Shown: in pieces, positions 8,797 through 18,762 of the stretch
Position numbering within the stretch: position 1 is the stretch's first letter
Layout: every line of letters begins with the position of its first letter
DNA from: Streptococcus ictaluri 707-05
GTDB taxonomy: Bacteria; Bacillota; Bacilli; Lactobacillales; Streptococcaceae
NCBI RefSeq assembly: GCF_000188015.2
Contig: NZ_AEUX02000008.1
Span: 1-64,000, forward strand
DNA: 64,000 nt
Reading direction: 5' to 3'
Translations under genes and position numbers: made by a program
Notes under the pieces: generated by a model
The model's input: the letters and a program-made list of their open reading frames with translations, nothing else
What the model was told of the DNA's origin: nothing
The model's database searches: none

Positions 8797-10155
8797 ATGA
8801 AAGAAATAAGAGCATTTCAAAACAAAAAAGTATTGATTTTAGGTTTAGCAAAGTCAGGAGAGGCAGCTGCTCGATTGCTAGTGAGACTAGGAGCCTTAGT
8901 AACAGTTAATGATGGCAAGCCTTTTGACGAGAATCCCGCGGCTCAATCTCTACTGGCAGAAGGGATAAAAGTTATCTGTGGTCACCATCCTTTGGAATTA
9001 TTAGACGAAGACTTTCAACTAATGGTTAAAAATCCAGGTATTCGCTACGATAATCCTATGGTGGCAAAAGCCATTGAGAAAGGAATCCCAATTTACACAG
9101 AAGTAGAATTGGCTTTTCTTGTTTCTGAGGCACCTATTATTGGCATTACAGGTTCAAATGGTAAGACGACAACAACGACCATGATTGCAGACGTTTTAAA
9201 CGCAGCTAATCAAGCAGCCCTTTTGTCAGGTAATATTGGTTTTCCAGCGTCAGAAGTTGTTCTAAGTGCTTCTGAAAAAGATACTTTAGTAATGGAACTA
9301 TCTTCATTTCAATTAATGGGGATTGATCAATACCATCCACAAATTGCCGTGATTACAAATATCACTCCTTCTCACATCGATTATCATGGTGATTTTGACC
9401 AATACCTTGCTGCTAAGTGGCGCATCCAAGAAAGAATGACAGAAGCGGACTATCTGGTTCTAAATGCCGATCAGGAGTTAACTAGCGAGTTGTTGCCTAA
9501 AACCAATGCGACACCAATTTTATTTTCAAGTAAGAAAAAAGTTGAAGGTGCTTATCTCTATGAAGGTGGTCTCTATTTTAAAGATGAATGGGTGATGTCT
9601 GCAGATCAACTTGGTGTTCCAGGGGATCATAATATTGAAAATGCACTTGCCACTATCGCAGTCGCTAAGTTAAGGGCTGTCCCTAATGAGGTCATTGCAG
9701 AGAGTCTATCCCAATTTGGTGGGGTCAAACACCGACTTCAAAAAGTCGGCGACATTAACCAAGTCACTTTTTATAATGACAGCAAGTCAACTAATATTTT
9801 AGCCTGTCAAAAAGCTTTATCTGGATTCGATAATCAAAAAGTGATTTTAATTGCAGGTGGCCTAGACCGTGGCAACGACTTCGATGCCTTAGTTCCAAAT
9901 CTTGAAGGCCTTAAAAAAATGATTCTTCTGGGAGAGTCAGCTCCTCGAATGAAGACTGCTGCACAAAAAGCTCAAGTTCCTTTCTTGGAAGCTAAAGATG
10001 TTACTGCTGCGACTAAATTAGCCTTTAACGAAGCAAGTCCTGGTGATATCGTGTTATTAAGTCCTGCCAATGCTAGTTGGGACATGTACCCTAACTTTGA
10101 AATCCGAGGAGAAGCCTTTTTAGCTGCTTTTGCGGAATTAAAAGGAGACAAGTAA
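8797..10155 (+). CDS. murD: UDP-N-acetylmuramoylalanine--D-glutamate ligase
   Basis: A Mur ligase of about 452 residues that adds D-Glu to UDP-MurNAc-L-Ala in the cytoplasm. The N-terminal nucleotide-sugar domain contains [14 protein letters not shown]. The central ATPase has the [15 protein letters not shown]-loop and ELSSFQL. The C-terminal domain has HRLQ and NDSKSTN. The start is uncertain: GTG 8785, ATG 8791 and ATG 8797 are in frame; I chose 8797 by comparison with the usual streptococcal N-terminus. The stop TAA shares one base with the murG ATG, showing translational coupling. Confidence 0.96.
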   Translation: MKEIRAFQNKKVLILGLAKSGEAAARLLVRLGALVTVNDGKPFDENPAAQSLLAEGIKVICGHHPLELLDEDFQLMVKNPGIRYDNPMVAKAIEKGIPIYTEVELAFLVSEAPIIGITGSNGKTTTTTMIADVLNAANQAALLSGNIGFPASEVVLSASEKDTLVMELSSFQLMGIDQYHPQIAVITNITPSHIDYHGDFDQYLAAKWRIQERMTEADYLVLNADQELTSELLPKTNATPILFSSKKKVEGAYLYEGGLYFKDEWVMSADQLGVPGDHNIENALATIAVAKLRAVPNEVIAESLSQFGGVKHRLQKVGDINQVTFYNDSKSTNILACQKALSGFDNQKVILIAGGLDRGNDFDALVPNLEGLKKMILLGESAPRMKTAAQKAQVPFLEAKDVTAATKLAFNEASPGDIVLLSPANASWDMYPNFEIRGEAFLAAFAELKGDK

Positions 10156-11231
10156 TGGCAAAGAAAATTGTTTTTACAGGAGGCGGTACGGTTGGACACG
10201 TAACCTTAAACCTTATTTTAATGCCTAAATTTATTAAAGATGGTTGGCAGGTCCACTATATCGGAGATAAAAATGGCATCGAATTTAAAGAAATCCAAAA
10301 ATCAGGTTTAGAGGTTGTCTTTCACTCGATTTCAACGGGTAAACTAAGACGTTATTTTTCCTGGCAAAACGCTTTAGATGTTTTTAAAGTCGGGAAGGGT
10401 TTGACACAGTCTTTAGCCATTATGGCCAAAATAAAGCCAGATGCTCTTTTTTCTAAAGGGGGATTTGTATCGGTTCCTCCGGTAATAGCTGCTAAATTAT
10501 TAGGTATTCCTGTATTTGTTCATGAATCGGATTTATCAATGGGGCTAGCTAACAAGATTGCTTATCGCTTTGCAACGTTGATGTATACCACTTTTGATCA
10601 AAATGATCATCAGTCAAAAATGAAACATGTGGGCGCAGTCACCAAAGTTTCAAAGGATGTTGCTTTTAATAAAGCATTAGTAGCTGATGTGATTGAGGCA
10701 TTTGATTCTCATTTTAAAACGCTCCTCTTTATTGGGGGATCAGCTGGTGCTAAGGTTTTCAATACCTTTGTTACGGATCATCCAGAGCTGACAGAAAGTT
10801 ACAACATCATCAATATCACAGGTGACTCTAGTTTAAATCATATGGGCAAAAACTTGTACCGAGTGGATTATGTTACGGACCTCTATCAACCTTTGATGGG
10901 ATTAGCAGATGTAGTAGTTACTCGTGGTGGCTCAAATACACTCTTTGAATTACTAGCCATGCAAAAATTGCATCTTATTGTTCCTCTTGGAAAAGAAGCC
11001 AGCCGTGGAGATCAATTAGAAAATGCTCACTACTTTGAGTCAAAAGGTTATGCTAAACAGCTTTTAGAAGAACAGTTTAATATTGACAACTTACAAACTT
11101 CTGTGGATTACCTTTTAAGTCATGAAAAAGAGTACAAAGACGACATGGCTGCTGCAAAAGAAATCAAATCGCCAGATACTTTTTATGGCATTCTGACAGC
11201 TGATATAGCTGCTGTTCTAAAGGAAAAATAA
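10155..11231 (+). CDS. murG: Lipid II synthase N-acetylglucosaminyltransferase
   Basis: This 358-residue GT28 glycosyltransferase adds GlcNAc to lipid I to form lipid II at the inner face of the membrane. The glycine-rich N-terminal loop [13 protein letters not shown] and the C-terminal donor-binding part ([29 protein letters not shown]) are present. The start overlaps the murD stop, and divIB follows directly after the stop. The length is typical of streptococcal MurG. Confidence 0.96.
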   Translation: MAKKIVFTGGGTVGHVTLNLILMPKFIKDGWQVHYIGDKNGIEFKEIQKSGLEVVFHSISTGKLRRYFSWQNALDVFKVGKGLTQSLAIMAKIKPDALFSKGGFVSVPPVIAAKLLGIPVFVHESDLSMGLANKIAYRFATLMYTTFDQNDHQSKMKHVGAVTKVSKDVAFNKALVADVIEAFDSHFKTLLFIGGSAGAKVFNTFVTDHPELTESYNIINITGDSSLNHMGKNLYRVDYVTDLYQPLMGLADVVVTRGGSNTLFELLAMQKLHLIVPLGKEASRGDQLENAHYFESKGYAKQLLEEQFNIDNLQTSVDYLLSHEKEYKDDMAAAKEIKSPDTFYGILTADIAAVLKEK

Positions 11232-12242
11232 ATGTCAAAATCGAAAGAAACAAAACCAGAGGAAAAGCTTGCATTAACGGAATGGCAAAAACGTAATGTT
11301 GAATTCTTGAAAAAGAAGCAAGCACAAGCTGAAGAAGAAAAAAAATTAAAAGAAAAATTACTTAGCGAAAAAAAAGCGCAAATGCAAGAAAATAGCGACA
11401 AAAAAGAAACAGAAGAAGTCACTGAAAGCGAAGGCCATTCGGAAGTTTCATCTGAAGAAAGTTCTGACAATCCAAAAAAAGCTACTAAAAAAGAAAAAGC
11501 GCCTAAAAAAATCAAGAAGCCAAAAGAGCCAAGACAAAAAGGCTTGAAAGAAATAGCTTTTTTGAAGGCTTGGCCAGTCTTAGTCATTGCTTTTGTTCTC
11601 ATGTCCTTATCGCTCTTTATGATAACACCATTTAGTAAACAAAAGGTATTCTCAGTAACTGGTAATAAAGAAACCAGTTTGCAGCTTTTGGTTGAAGAAA
11701 GTGGCGTAAAGGCTTCGGATTATTGGTTAAGCATTCTCTTTAATCCCAAACCCTATGAGAGGGCAATTGTTGCTAAAAATCCATGGGTCAAAAAGGTTAA
11801 ATTATCTTATCAGTTTCCTAACCGCTTCCAGTTTAAGGTCACAGAGTTTAATGTTATTGCTTATGCTCAAGCAGGGCAAGATTTTCAGCCTATTCTTGAA
11901 AATGGCAGACGGGTGGAAGTTGTTAGTCAATCGGATTTGCCAAAATCTTTTTTGATTATTAATTTGGAAAAGGAAAAAGCCATTCAATCTCTGATAACAA
12001 GTTTGACAAAATTACCCAAAAAACTAGTAAAAAACATCAAATCTATTTCATTGGCCAATTCAGAAACAACTAAAGATTTGTTACTGATTGAAATGCATGA
12101 TGGCAATCTTGTTAGAGTGCCCCAATCTCAAATCGAAGACAAACTGCCATATTATCTGAAAATAAAAAAACACCTTTCAGAAGCTGGTGTTGTCGATATG
12201 GAAGTCGGCCTTTACACAACGACCGCTGACATTGAAAATTAA
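11232..12242 (+). CDS. divIB: Cell-division protein DivIB/FtsQ, C-terminal tail cut by a stop codon
   Basis: A 336-residue bitopic membrane protein of the divisome. It has a highly charged Lys/Glu cytoplasmic region (about 1-110), one membrane helix (about 115-137, WPVLVIAFVLMSLSLFMI), a POTRA domain starting FSVTGN, and the DivIB beta domain. The frame ends at TAA 12240-12242. The same frame then continues for 64 sense codons rich in Pro/Glu/Gln to TAA 12435-12437, the normal extracellular gamma tail. A CAA-to-TAA change would explain the stop. The folded POTRA and beta domains are complete, so the protein may still work. Confidence 0.92.
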   Translation: MSKSKETKPEEKLALTEWQKRNVEFLKKKQAQAEEEKKLKEKLLSEKKAQMQENSDKKETEEVTESEGHSEVSSEESSDNPKKATKKEKAPKKIKKPKEPRQKGLKEIAFLKAWPVLVIAFVLMSLSLFMITPFSKQKVFSVTGNKETSLQLLVEESGVKASDYWLSILFNPKPYERAIVAKNPWVKKVKLSYQFPNRFQFKVTEFNVIAYAQAGQDFQPILENGRRVEVVSQSDLPKSFLIINLEKEKAIQSLITSLTKLPKKLVKNIKSISLANSETTKDLLLIEMHDGNLVRVPQSQIEDKLPYYLKIKKHLSEAGVVDMEVGLYTTTADIEN

Positions 12243-12537
12243 CCTCCTGTTCCAACTAATCCTGAGGTCAAAGAAGATAAACCAGAAGCTCAAGCTGAGC
12301 ACCCTCAAGAGGGACAAAATCATGAAAATGCTAATGAAGCAAGTGAAGAAGCAGCTTCTACAGAAGGCTTACCACAGAACCCAGAAACTCCGACACTTGA
12401 AGCAGAAGTACCTACAGGAGAAAGTACTGGTCAGTAAATTTTATTATGTTTAAAGAATCGTAAAAGAAGCGGTCAAACCGCTCTAAAATAGGATTCATTA
12501 AATTGACGAAAAAAAATTAAGAATATATAACAAAATG

Positions 12538-12566
12538 CGTAAAATGATAACATTTTACGTTTTTTT
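12538..12566 (+). terminator. Terminator of the murD-murG-divIB operon
   Basis: A perfect 9-bp stem (CGTAAAATG, loop ATAA, CATTTTACG) is followed directly by eight T. It almost abuts the ftsA promoter. Confidence 0.85.
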
Positions 12567-12568
12567 AT

Positions 12569-12576
12569 GGTATAAT
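12569..12576 (+). promoter_or_regulatory. Extended -10 promoter of ftsA
   Basis: TGGTATAAT forms an extended -10 element (TATAAT at 12571-12576) just after the terminator T run. No good -35 exists, because the terminator occupies that place. The leader to ftsA is about 65 bases. Confidence 0.65.
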
Positions 12577-12649
12577 ATTTTCTGAATAATTCTGTTTTTT
12601 AGCAGTTTTTAGAATAGTAAAAGTTTGGAAAGTAAGTGAGGTCGAGTGA

Positions 12650-14014
12650 ATGGCTAGAAATGGCTTTTTTACTGGTTTGGACATTGGAACAAGCTCGATA
12701 AAAGTTTTAGTTGCAGAGTTTATCTCTGGTGAGATGAATGTTATTGGTGTAAGCAATGTTCCTAGTACCGGCGTAAAAGATGGCATAATCATTGATATTG
12801 AAGCAGCAGCGGCTGCTATTAAAACAGCGGTAGAACAAGCAGAAGAAAAAGCAGGAATGACAATTGAGAAGGTTAATGTTGGTTTGCCAGCAAATCTGCT
12901 TCAGATTGAACCTACTCAAGGGATGATACCTGTACCAAGTGAGTCAAAAGAGATTAAAGATGAAGATGTTGATAGTGTTGTAAAATCTGCATTGACCAAA
13001 AGTATCACACCTGAAAGAGAAGTCATTTCATTAGTTCCAGAAGAATTCATCGTTGATGGCTTTCAAGGAATACGCGATCCACGTGGCATGATGGGAATTC
13101 GACTTGAGATGAGAGGTCTCATTTACACAGGTCCAAGCACTATCTTACATAATTTACGTAAGACAGTTGAACGTGCAGGCATCAAGGTAGAAAATATTAT
13201 CATTTCTCCATTAGCAATGGCTAAAACAGTTTTAAATGAAGGTGAGCGAGAGTTCGGAGCATCCGTTATTGATATGGGTGGAGGCCAAACAACAGTGGCT
13301 TCCATGAGAGCGCAAGAACTCCAGTATACAAATATTTATGCTGAAGGTGGAGAATACATCACAAAAGATATTTCAAAAGTTCTAAAAACATCGGTATCAA
13401 TTGCCGAAGCTTTGAAATATAATTTTGGACAAGCAGATATTAAAGAAGCTAGTCCAACAGAAACAGTAAAAGTTGATGTAGTTGGTAGTGAAGAACCAGT
13501 TGAAGTCACTGAACGTTATTTATCTGAAATCATTTCGGCTCGTGTACGTCATATTTTAGACCGTGTCAAGCAAGACCTTGAAAGAGGCCGCTTACTTGAT
13601 TTACCAGGAGGAATTATCCTTATTGGTGGCGGAGCAATTATGCCGGGTATGGTAGAGGTTGCTCAAGAGATTTTTGGAACAACAGTGAAACTCCATGTTC
13701 CAAATCAAGTCGGTATCCGTAACCCAATGTTTGCTAATGTGATTAGCCTGGTTGAATATGTTGGCATGATGTCAGAAGTGGATGTCTTAGCTCAAAATGC
13801 TGTATCTGGTGAAGAGCTATTAAGACGTAAACCAATTGATTTTACAGGTCAAGAAACCTATCTACCAGACTATAATGAGACTAGGAGACTTGAACCAACT
13901 GTCAATTACGAACCACAAGCAACACAGACAACTTATGAGCCTAAAGCACCAGCTGAACCTAAACAAAAGATTTCAGATCGTGTTCGTGGTATCTTTGGTA
14001 GTATGTTTGATTAA
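12650..14014 (+). CDS. ftsA: Cell-division protein FtsA
   Basis: A 454-residue actin-like ATPase that tethers FtsZ to the membrane. The N-terminal phosphate-1 motif FTGLDIGTSSIKV, the FtsA-specific 1C domain (about 85-165), phosphate-2 IDMGGGQTT and the adenosine motif ILIGGGAIMPG are present. A linker rich in Pro/Gln/Thr leads to a C-terminal amphipathic helix (KQKISDRVRGIFGSMFD) for membrane binding. ftsZ follows 23 bases later behind its own GTGAGG site, so the two form one operon. Confidence 0.97.
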   Translation: MARNGFFTGLDIGTSSIKVLVAEFISGEMNVIGVSNVPSTGVKDGIIIDIEAAAAAIKTAVEQAEEKAGMTIEKVNVGLPANLLQIEPTQGMIPVPSESKEIKDEDVDSVVKSALTKSITPEREVISLVPEEFIVDGFQGIRDPRGMMGIRLEMRGLIYTGPSTILHNLRKTVERAGIKVENIIISPLAMAKTVLNEGEREFGASVIDMGGGQTTVASMRAQELQYTNIYAEGGEYITKDISKVLKTSVSIAEALKYNFGQADIKEASPTETVKVDVVGSEEPVEVTERYLSEIISARVRHILDRVKQDLERGRLLDLPGGIILIGGGAIMPGMVEVAQEIFGTTVKLHVPNQVGIRNPMFANVISLVEYVGMMSEVDVLAQNAVSGEELLRRKPIDFTGQETYLPDYNETRRLEPTVNYEPQATQTTYEPKAPAEPKQKISDRVRGIFGSMFD

Positions 14015-14028
14015 AAGTAATAAAGTGA

Positions 14029-15348
<1,320 letters not shown>

Positions 15349-15350
15349 AC

Positions 15351-16022
15351 ATGGATTTAGAAAAAAATAAGTCACTTGTTTTTGAAAATATCCGCTTAGC
15401 CACTAAAGCAGCTAATAGACCAAAAGATAGTGTTTCTATTATTGCTGTAACGAAATATGTGGACAGTACAGTTGCAGGTCAGTTAATTGATGTCGGTGTT
15501 GAGCATATTGCTGAAAATCGTGTTGATAAATTTCTTGAGAAATATGAAGCCCTCAAAGATAAAAAGGTCACTTGGCATCTTATTGGGACTTTACAACGTC
15601 GAAAAGTGAAGGATGTCATTCATCTAGTAGATTACTTTCACGCTTTAGATTCTGTGAAGTTGGCTTCAGAAATCAATAAGAGAGCTGACCATCCTGTAAA
15701 GTGTTTTCTACAAGTTAATATTTCTGAGGAAGAAAGTAAACATGGATTTCGACGACATGAAATTGATGAGGCAATTGAGGCAATAGGCCAAATGGAAAAT
15801 GTCCACCTTGTCGGTATCATGACGATGGCTCCTCTTAATGCAAGCTCTGAAACCATTCAAGCTCTTTTCCATGAAGCAAATCAATTGAGAAAAAACTTGC
15901 AGTTAAAAATGAGAAAGAATATGCCTTTTACAGAACTTAGCATGGGTATGAGTGGTGATTATCAAATCCCTATTCAAGAAGGCTCTACCTTTGTTCGTAT
16001 TGGTAGCTCTTTCTTTCACTAA
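15351..16022 (+). CDS. ylmE: PLP-binding YggS/YlmE family protein
   Basis: A 223-residue single-domain alanine-racemase-fold protein that binds pyridoxal phosphate and affects PLP homeostasis; no catalytic reaction is firmly known. The PLP lysine lies in IIAVTKYVD (about residue 34). WHLIGTLQRRK and the C-terminal ELSMGMSGDY and VRIGSSFF motifs are typical. It begins two bases after the ftsZ stop. Confidence 0.93.
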   Translation: MDLEKNKSLVFENIRLATKAANRPKDSVSIIAVTKYVDSTVAGQLIDVGVEHIAENRVDKFLEKYEALKDKKVTWHLIGTLQRRKVKDVIHLVDYFHALDSVKLASEINKRADHPVKCFLQVNISEEESKHGFRRHEIDEAIEAIGQMENVHLVGIMTMAPLNASSETIQALFHEANQLRKNLQLKMRKNMPFTELSMGMSGDYQIPIQEGSTFVRIGSSFFH

Positions 16023-16034
16023 ATGGAGAATAAG

Positions 16035-16685
16035 ATGGCAATTAAAGACACTTTTAATAAGATGATTTCTTATTTTGATACTGATGGGGTCAATGAAGTT
16101 GAAGAGGAAGTAACATCTCCTGCTGAAGAAGAAGTTTCTGCCCAACCACAACAACCGGTCAGATCTACTCAGCCACAGCAAGCAGCTAGACCTAGTCAAC
16201 CACAACAATCACAACATGTAAGAAGTCAATCACATCAAACAAGACCACAATCAAAACCAGTAACCACTGAAAGAAGTTACCAAGCTTCTGGTAGGGTTGC
16301 TCAAGAAGTTGCTGTGAGACGTCAGAATGCCTCTGCGGCTGCTGCTTCAAGTAGACGTGAGCAGTACCAACAAGCAGCTCATCAAGAGCAAACAACTATT
16401 GCTTTAAAGTACCCGAGAAAATATGAGGATGCTCAAGAGATTGTTGATTTGTTGATTGAAAATGAGTGTGTATTGATTGATTTTCAATACATGTTAGATG
16501 CTCAGGCTAGACGTTGTTTGGATTTTATTGATGGCGCTAGTAAAGTCCTCTATGGCACCTTACAAAAAGTTGGTTCATCAATGTATTTGTTGACCCCGTC
16601 AAACGTATCTGTTAATATTGAAGATATGAATATCCCACATAGTGGTCAAGATATTGGTTTTGACTTTGATATGAAGAGACGGTAG
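16035..16685 (+). CDS. sepF: Cell-division protein SepF
   Basis: A protein of about 216 residues that helps FtsZ align at the membrane. It has a short N-terminal amphipathic helix ([11 protein letters not shown]), a Gln/Ser/Arg-rich low-complexity linker (about 20-125), and the conserved SepF domain ([18 protein letters not shown] to the C-terminus). I prefer ATG 16035 to ATG 16023, because GGAG lies between them at a suitable distance and the usual N-terminus is MAxKDTF. The linker differs strongly between species. Confidence 0.93.
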   Translation: MAIKDTFNKMISYFDTDGVNEVEEEVTSPAEEEVSAQPQQPVRSTQPQQAARPSQPQQSQHVRSQSHQTRPQSKPVTTERSYQASGRVAQEVAVRRQNASAAAASSRREQYQQAAHQEQTTIALKYPRKYEDAQEIVDLLIENECVLIDFQYMLDAQARRCLDFIDGASKVLYGTLQKVGSSMYLLTPSNVSVNIEDMNIPHSGQDIGFDFDMKRR

Positions 16686-16689
16686 AGCA

Positions 16690-16944
16690 ATGATTTTTAT
16701 CCTACTTGTACTTTTAAAACTAATTAAAGTTTATTCCTACTTACTTTTAGGCTATGCATTATTATCTTGGCTTCCAGGTGCCTATAACAGCTGGATTGGG
16801 AGATTGATTAGTGATTTAGTAGAACCTGTCTTAAAACCATTTAGATCCCTTAATTTGCAATTTGCAGGATTAGATTTCACCATTTTTCTAGTGGTGATTG
16901 GATTAAATGTTTTAAGTGATCTTTTAGTTAGAATTTTAATTTAA
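16690..16944 (+). CDS. ylmG: YggT-family membrane protein YlmG
   Basis: An 84-residue YggT-family protein with two membrane helices (about 3-25 and 62-82) and the family loop (LLSWLPGAYNSWIGRLISDL) between them. It resides in the cytoplasmic membrane. Relatives affect division-site or cell-shape control but the mechanism is unknown. It starts shortly after the sepF stop, and its last base overlaps the ylmH start. Confidence 0.9.
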   Translation: MIFILLVLLKLIKVYSYLLLGYALLSWLPGAYNSWIGRLISDLVEPVLKPFRSLNLQFAGLDFTIFLVVIGLNVLSDLLVRILI

Positions 16945-17735
16945 TGTCAGCTCAGAAAGATATCTATCAGCATTTTCACCCCAATGAATTTCATTTTATT
17001 GAAAAAATGTCAGATGTGATTCAACGAGTTGATGACAATTATCTTTTAGAGGTAACAGATTTTTTAAATCCAAGAGAAATTCTTATTTTAAAAAGTTTGG
17101 TAGCTCCAACAAATTTGAATTGTTTTTCGTCAACGGATTCTTATTCTAGTGAGTATGGTCGTGTGATTATTGCACCAGAATATTATAAGTTGGAGACAGA
17201 AGATTTCGATATGGCATTGGTGGAGATTAGCTACAACGCTAAATTTAACCACTTAAGTCATGCTCAGATATTAGGGACTTTGATTAATGAATTAGGAATA
17301 AAGCGCTCTTTATTAGGCGATATTTATCTTGATTTAGATTATGCGCAGATTATGATTAGTCGTAAGCTTTTACCTTATCTTTTAGGAAATATTTCTAAGA
17401 TAGCCAGAGCTAGTGTAACCCTAAAAGAAGTTACATTTGACCAACTGGTCCAAGGTACAGCTCAAGAAATAACACTTGACTTGACTGTATCCAGTTTGAG
17501 ACTTGATCGCTTACTAGCAACAGTCCTGAAGCTTTCTCGCAGTCAGGCTATTAAGTTAATTGAGACTGATAAAGTGAAATGTAACTATCAACCAATGGAT
17601 AAGCCTTCTGAGTCTGTAGCTGTTGGTGATTTAATCAGCATTCGAGGTTTTGGTCGATTCAAATTATTATCAGATAATGGGTTCACTAAAAATGGGAAAT
17701 ATAAGCTAACAATCAGCAAAATGATGCATAAATAA
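16944..17735 (+). CDS. ylmH: RNA-binding S4-domain protein YlmH
   Basis: A 263-residue protein with a C-terminal S4 RNA-binding domain (about residues 182-245, SSLRLDRLLATVLKLSRSQA) and an N-terminal domain specific to this division-cluster family. Relatives bind stalled 50S-peptidyl-tRNA complexes and take part in ribosome rescue. The ATG shares a base with the ylmG stop. Confidence 0.9.
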   Translation: MSAQKDIYQHFHPNEFHFIEKMSDVIQRVDDNYLLEVTDFLNPREILILKSLVAPTNLNCFSSTDSYSSEYGRVIIAPEYYKLETEDFDMALVEISYNAKFNHLSHAQILGTLINELGIKRSLLGDIYLDLDYAQIMISRKLLPYLLGNISKIARASVTLKEVTFDQLVQGTAQEITLDLTVSSLRLDRLLATVLKLSRSQAIKLIETDKVKCNYQPMDKPSESVAVGDLISIRGFGRFKLLSDNGFTKNGKYKLTISKMMHK

Positions 17736-17744
17736 GGAGAAATA

Positions 17745-18503
17745 ATGGCACTCACAGCACTTGAAATTAAAGATAAAACATTTAAAACAAAATTCCGTGG
17801 TTATAGTGAAGAAGAAGTTAACGAATTTTTGGATATCGTTGTAAATGATTACGAAGCATTAGTTCGCAAGAATCGTGAAAATGAATCAAAAATTAAGGAT
17901 CTTCAAGAAAAACTTTCTTATTTTGATGAAATGAAAGAATCACTTAGCCAGTCGGTTATTTTAGCTCAAGAAACAGCTGAAAAAGTAAAGGCATCAGCTA
18001 ATGCTGAAGCTAGCAATTTGGTTAGCAAAGCGACTTATGATGCGCAATACTTACTTGATGAATCAAAAGCTAAAGCAAATCAACTCTTACGTGATGCAAC
18101 AGATGAAGCTAAACGTGTGGCTATTGAGACAGAAGAGCTAAAACGTCAAACACGCGTTTTCCACCAACGTTTAATTGCGTCAATTGAGTTACAATTAAGT
18201 TTATCTAACTCACCAGAGTGGGATGAATTATTACAACCAACTGCAGTTTATCTTCAAAACTCAGATGCAGCCTTTAAAGAAGTTGTTAAAACTGTTTTAG
18301 ATGAGGATATTCCTGAATCAACTGATAGTTCATCATTTGATGCAACTCGTCAATTTACACCTGAGGAATTAGAAGAATTACAACGTCGTGTGGATGAAAG
18401 TAATAAGGAATTGGAAGCTTATCAAGCTGAACATAATGCTGATGAAGCTTCAGAACCTGAAATTAACTTAAATGAAACACAAACCTTCAAATTGAATATT
18501 TAA
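17745..18503 (+). CDS. divIVA: Cell-division initiation protein DivIVA
   Basis: A 252-residue coiled-coil protein that senses curved membrane at septa and poles. The N-terminal DivIVA signature (ALEIKDKTFKTKFRGYSEEEVNEFLD) contains the membrane-contacting loop. A long coiled coil spans about residues 35-145, and an acidic tail is at the end. AAGGAG precedes ATG 17745. It closes the division cluster; the ileS T-box follows. Confidence 0.95.
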   Translation: MALTALEIKDKTFKTKFRGYSEEEVNEFLDIVVNDYEALVRKNRENESKIKDLQEKLSYFDEMKESLSQSVILAQETAEKVKASANAEASNLVSKATYDAQYLLDESKAKANQLLRDATDEAKRVAIETEELKRQTRVFHQRLIASIELQLSLSNSPEWDELLQPTAVYLQNSDAAFKEVVKTVLDEDIPESTDSSSFDATRQFTPEELEELQRRVDESNKELEAYQAEHNADEASEPEINLNETQTFKLNI

Positions 18504-18519
18504 TTAATAAGAAAAACGC

Positions 18520-18740
18520 AATTGATTGCTCATATATACAGCAAACAGGGGAAGATGAGAGCCCTGTAATCCCTGTGCATGAAGATTATCATTTTCTTTG
18601 ATTTTAGCTGAAATGTCTCAGTAAGCTAAGAGGTCTGCTCACCATACGAGCAAAGAGGGAATAGTGTTTTTAAAATGCTATTCTGAACTAAGGTGGTACC
18701 ACGAGCTTTCGTCCTTTTTGAGACGAGGCTTTTTTTATAT
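18520..18740 (+). promoter_or_regulatory. T-box riboswitch of ileS
   Basis: The leader contains the T-box sequence (AAGGTGGTACCACG, 18690-18703), which pairs with the uncharged tRNA acceptor end. A terminator (TTCGTC / GACGAG plus T run, about 18705-18738) follows, and stem regions upstream fit stem I. ATC at about 18588-18590, in GAAGATTATC, is a plausible isoleucine specifier codon. Uncharged tRNA-Ile would favour antitermination and ileS expression. Confidence 0.88.
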
Positions 18741-18762
18741 ATAAATAAAGGAGTTTGAGAGT

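Noticed and set aside
11183..11602. 139-codon minus-strand ORF in divIB
   Set aside because: It is a Ser/Phe-rich shadow of the Lys/Glu-rich divIB N-terminus.
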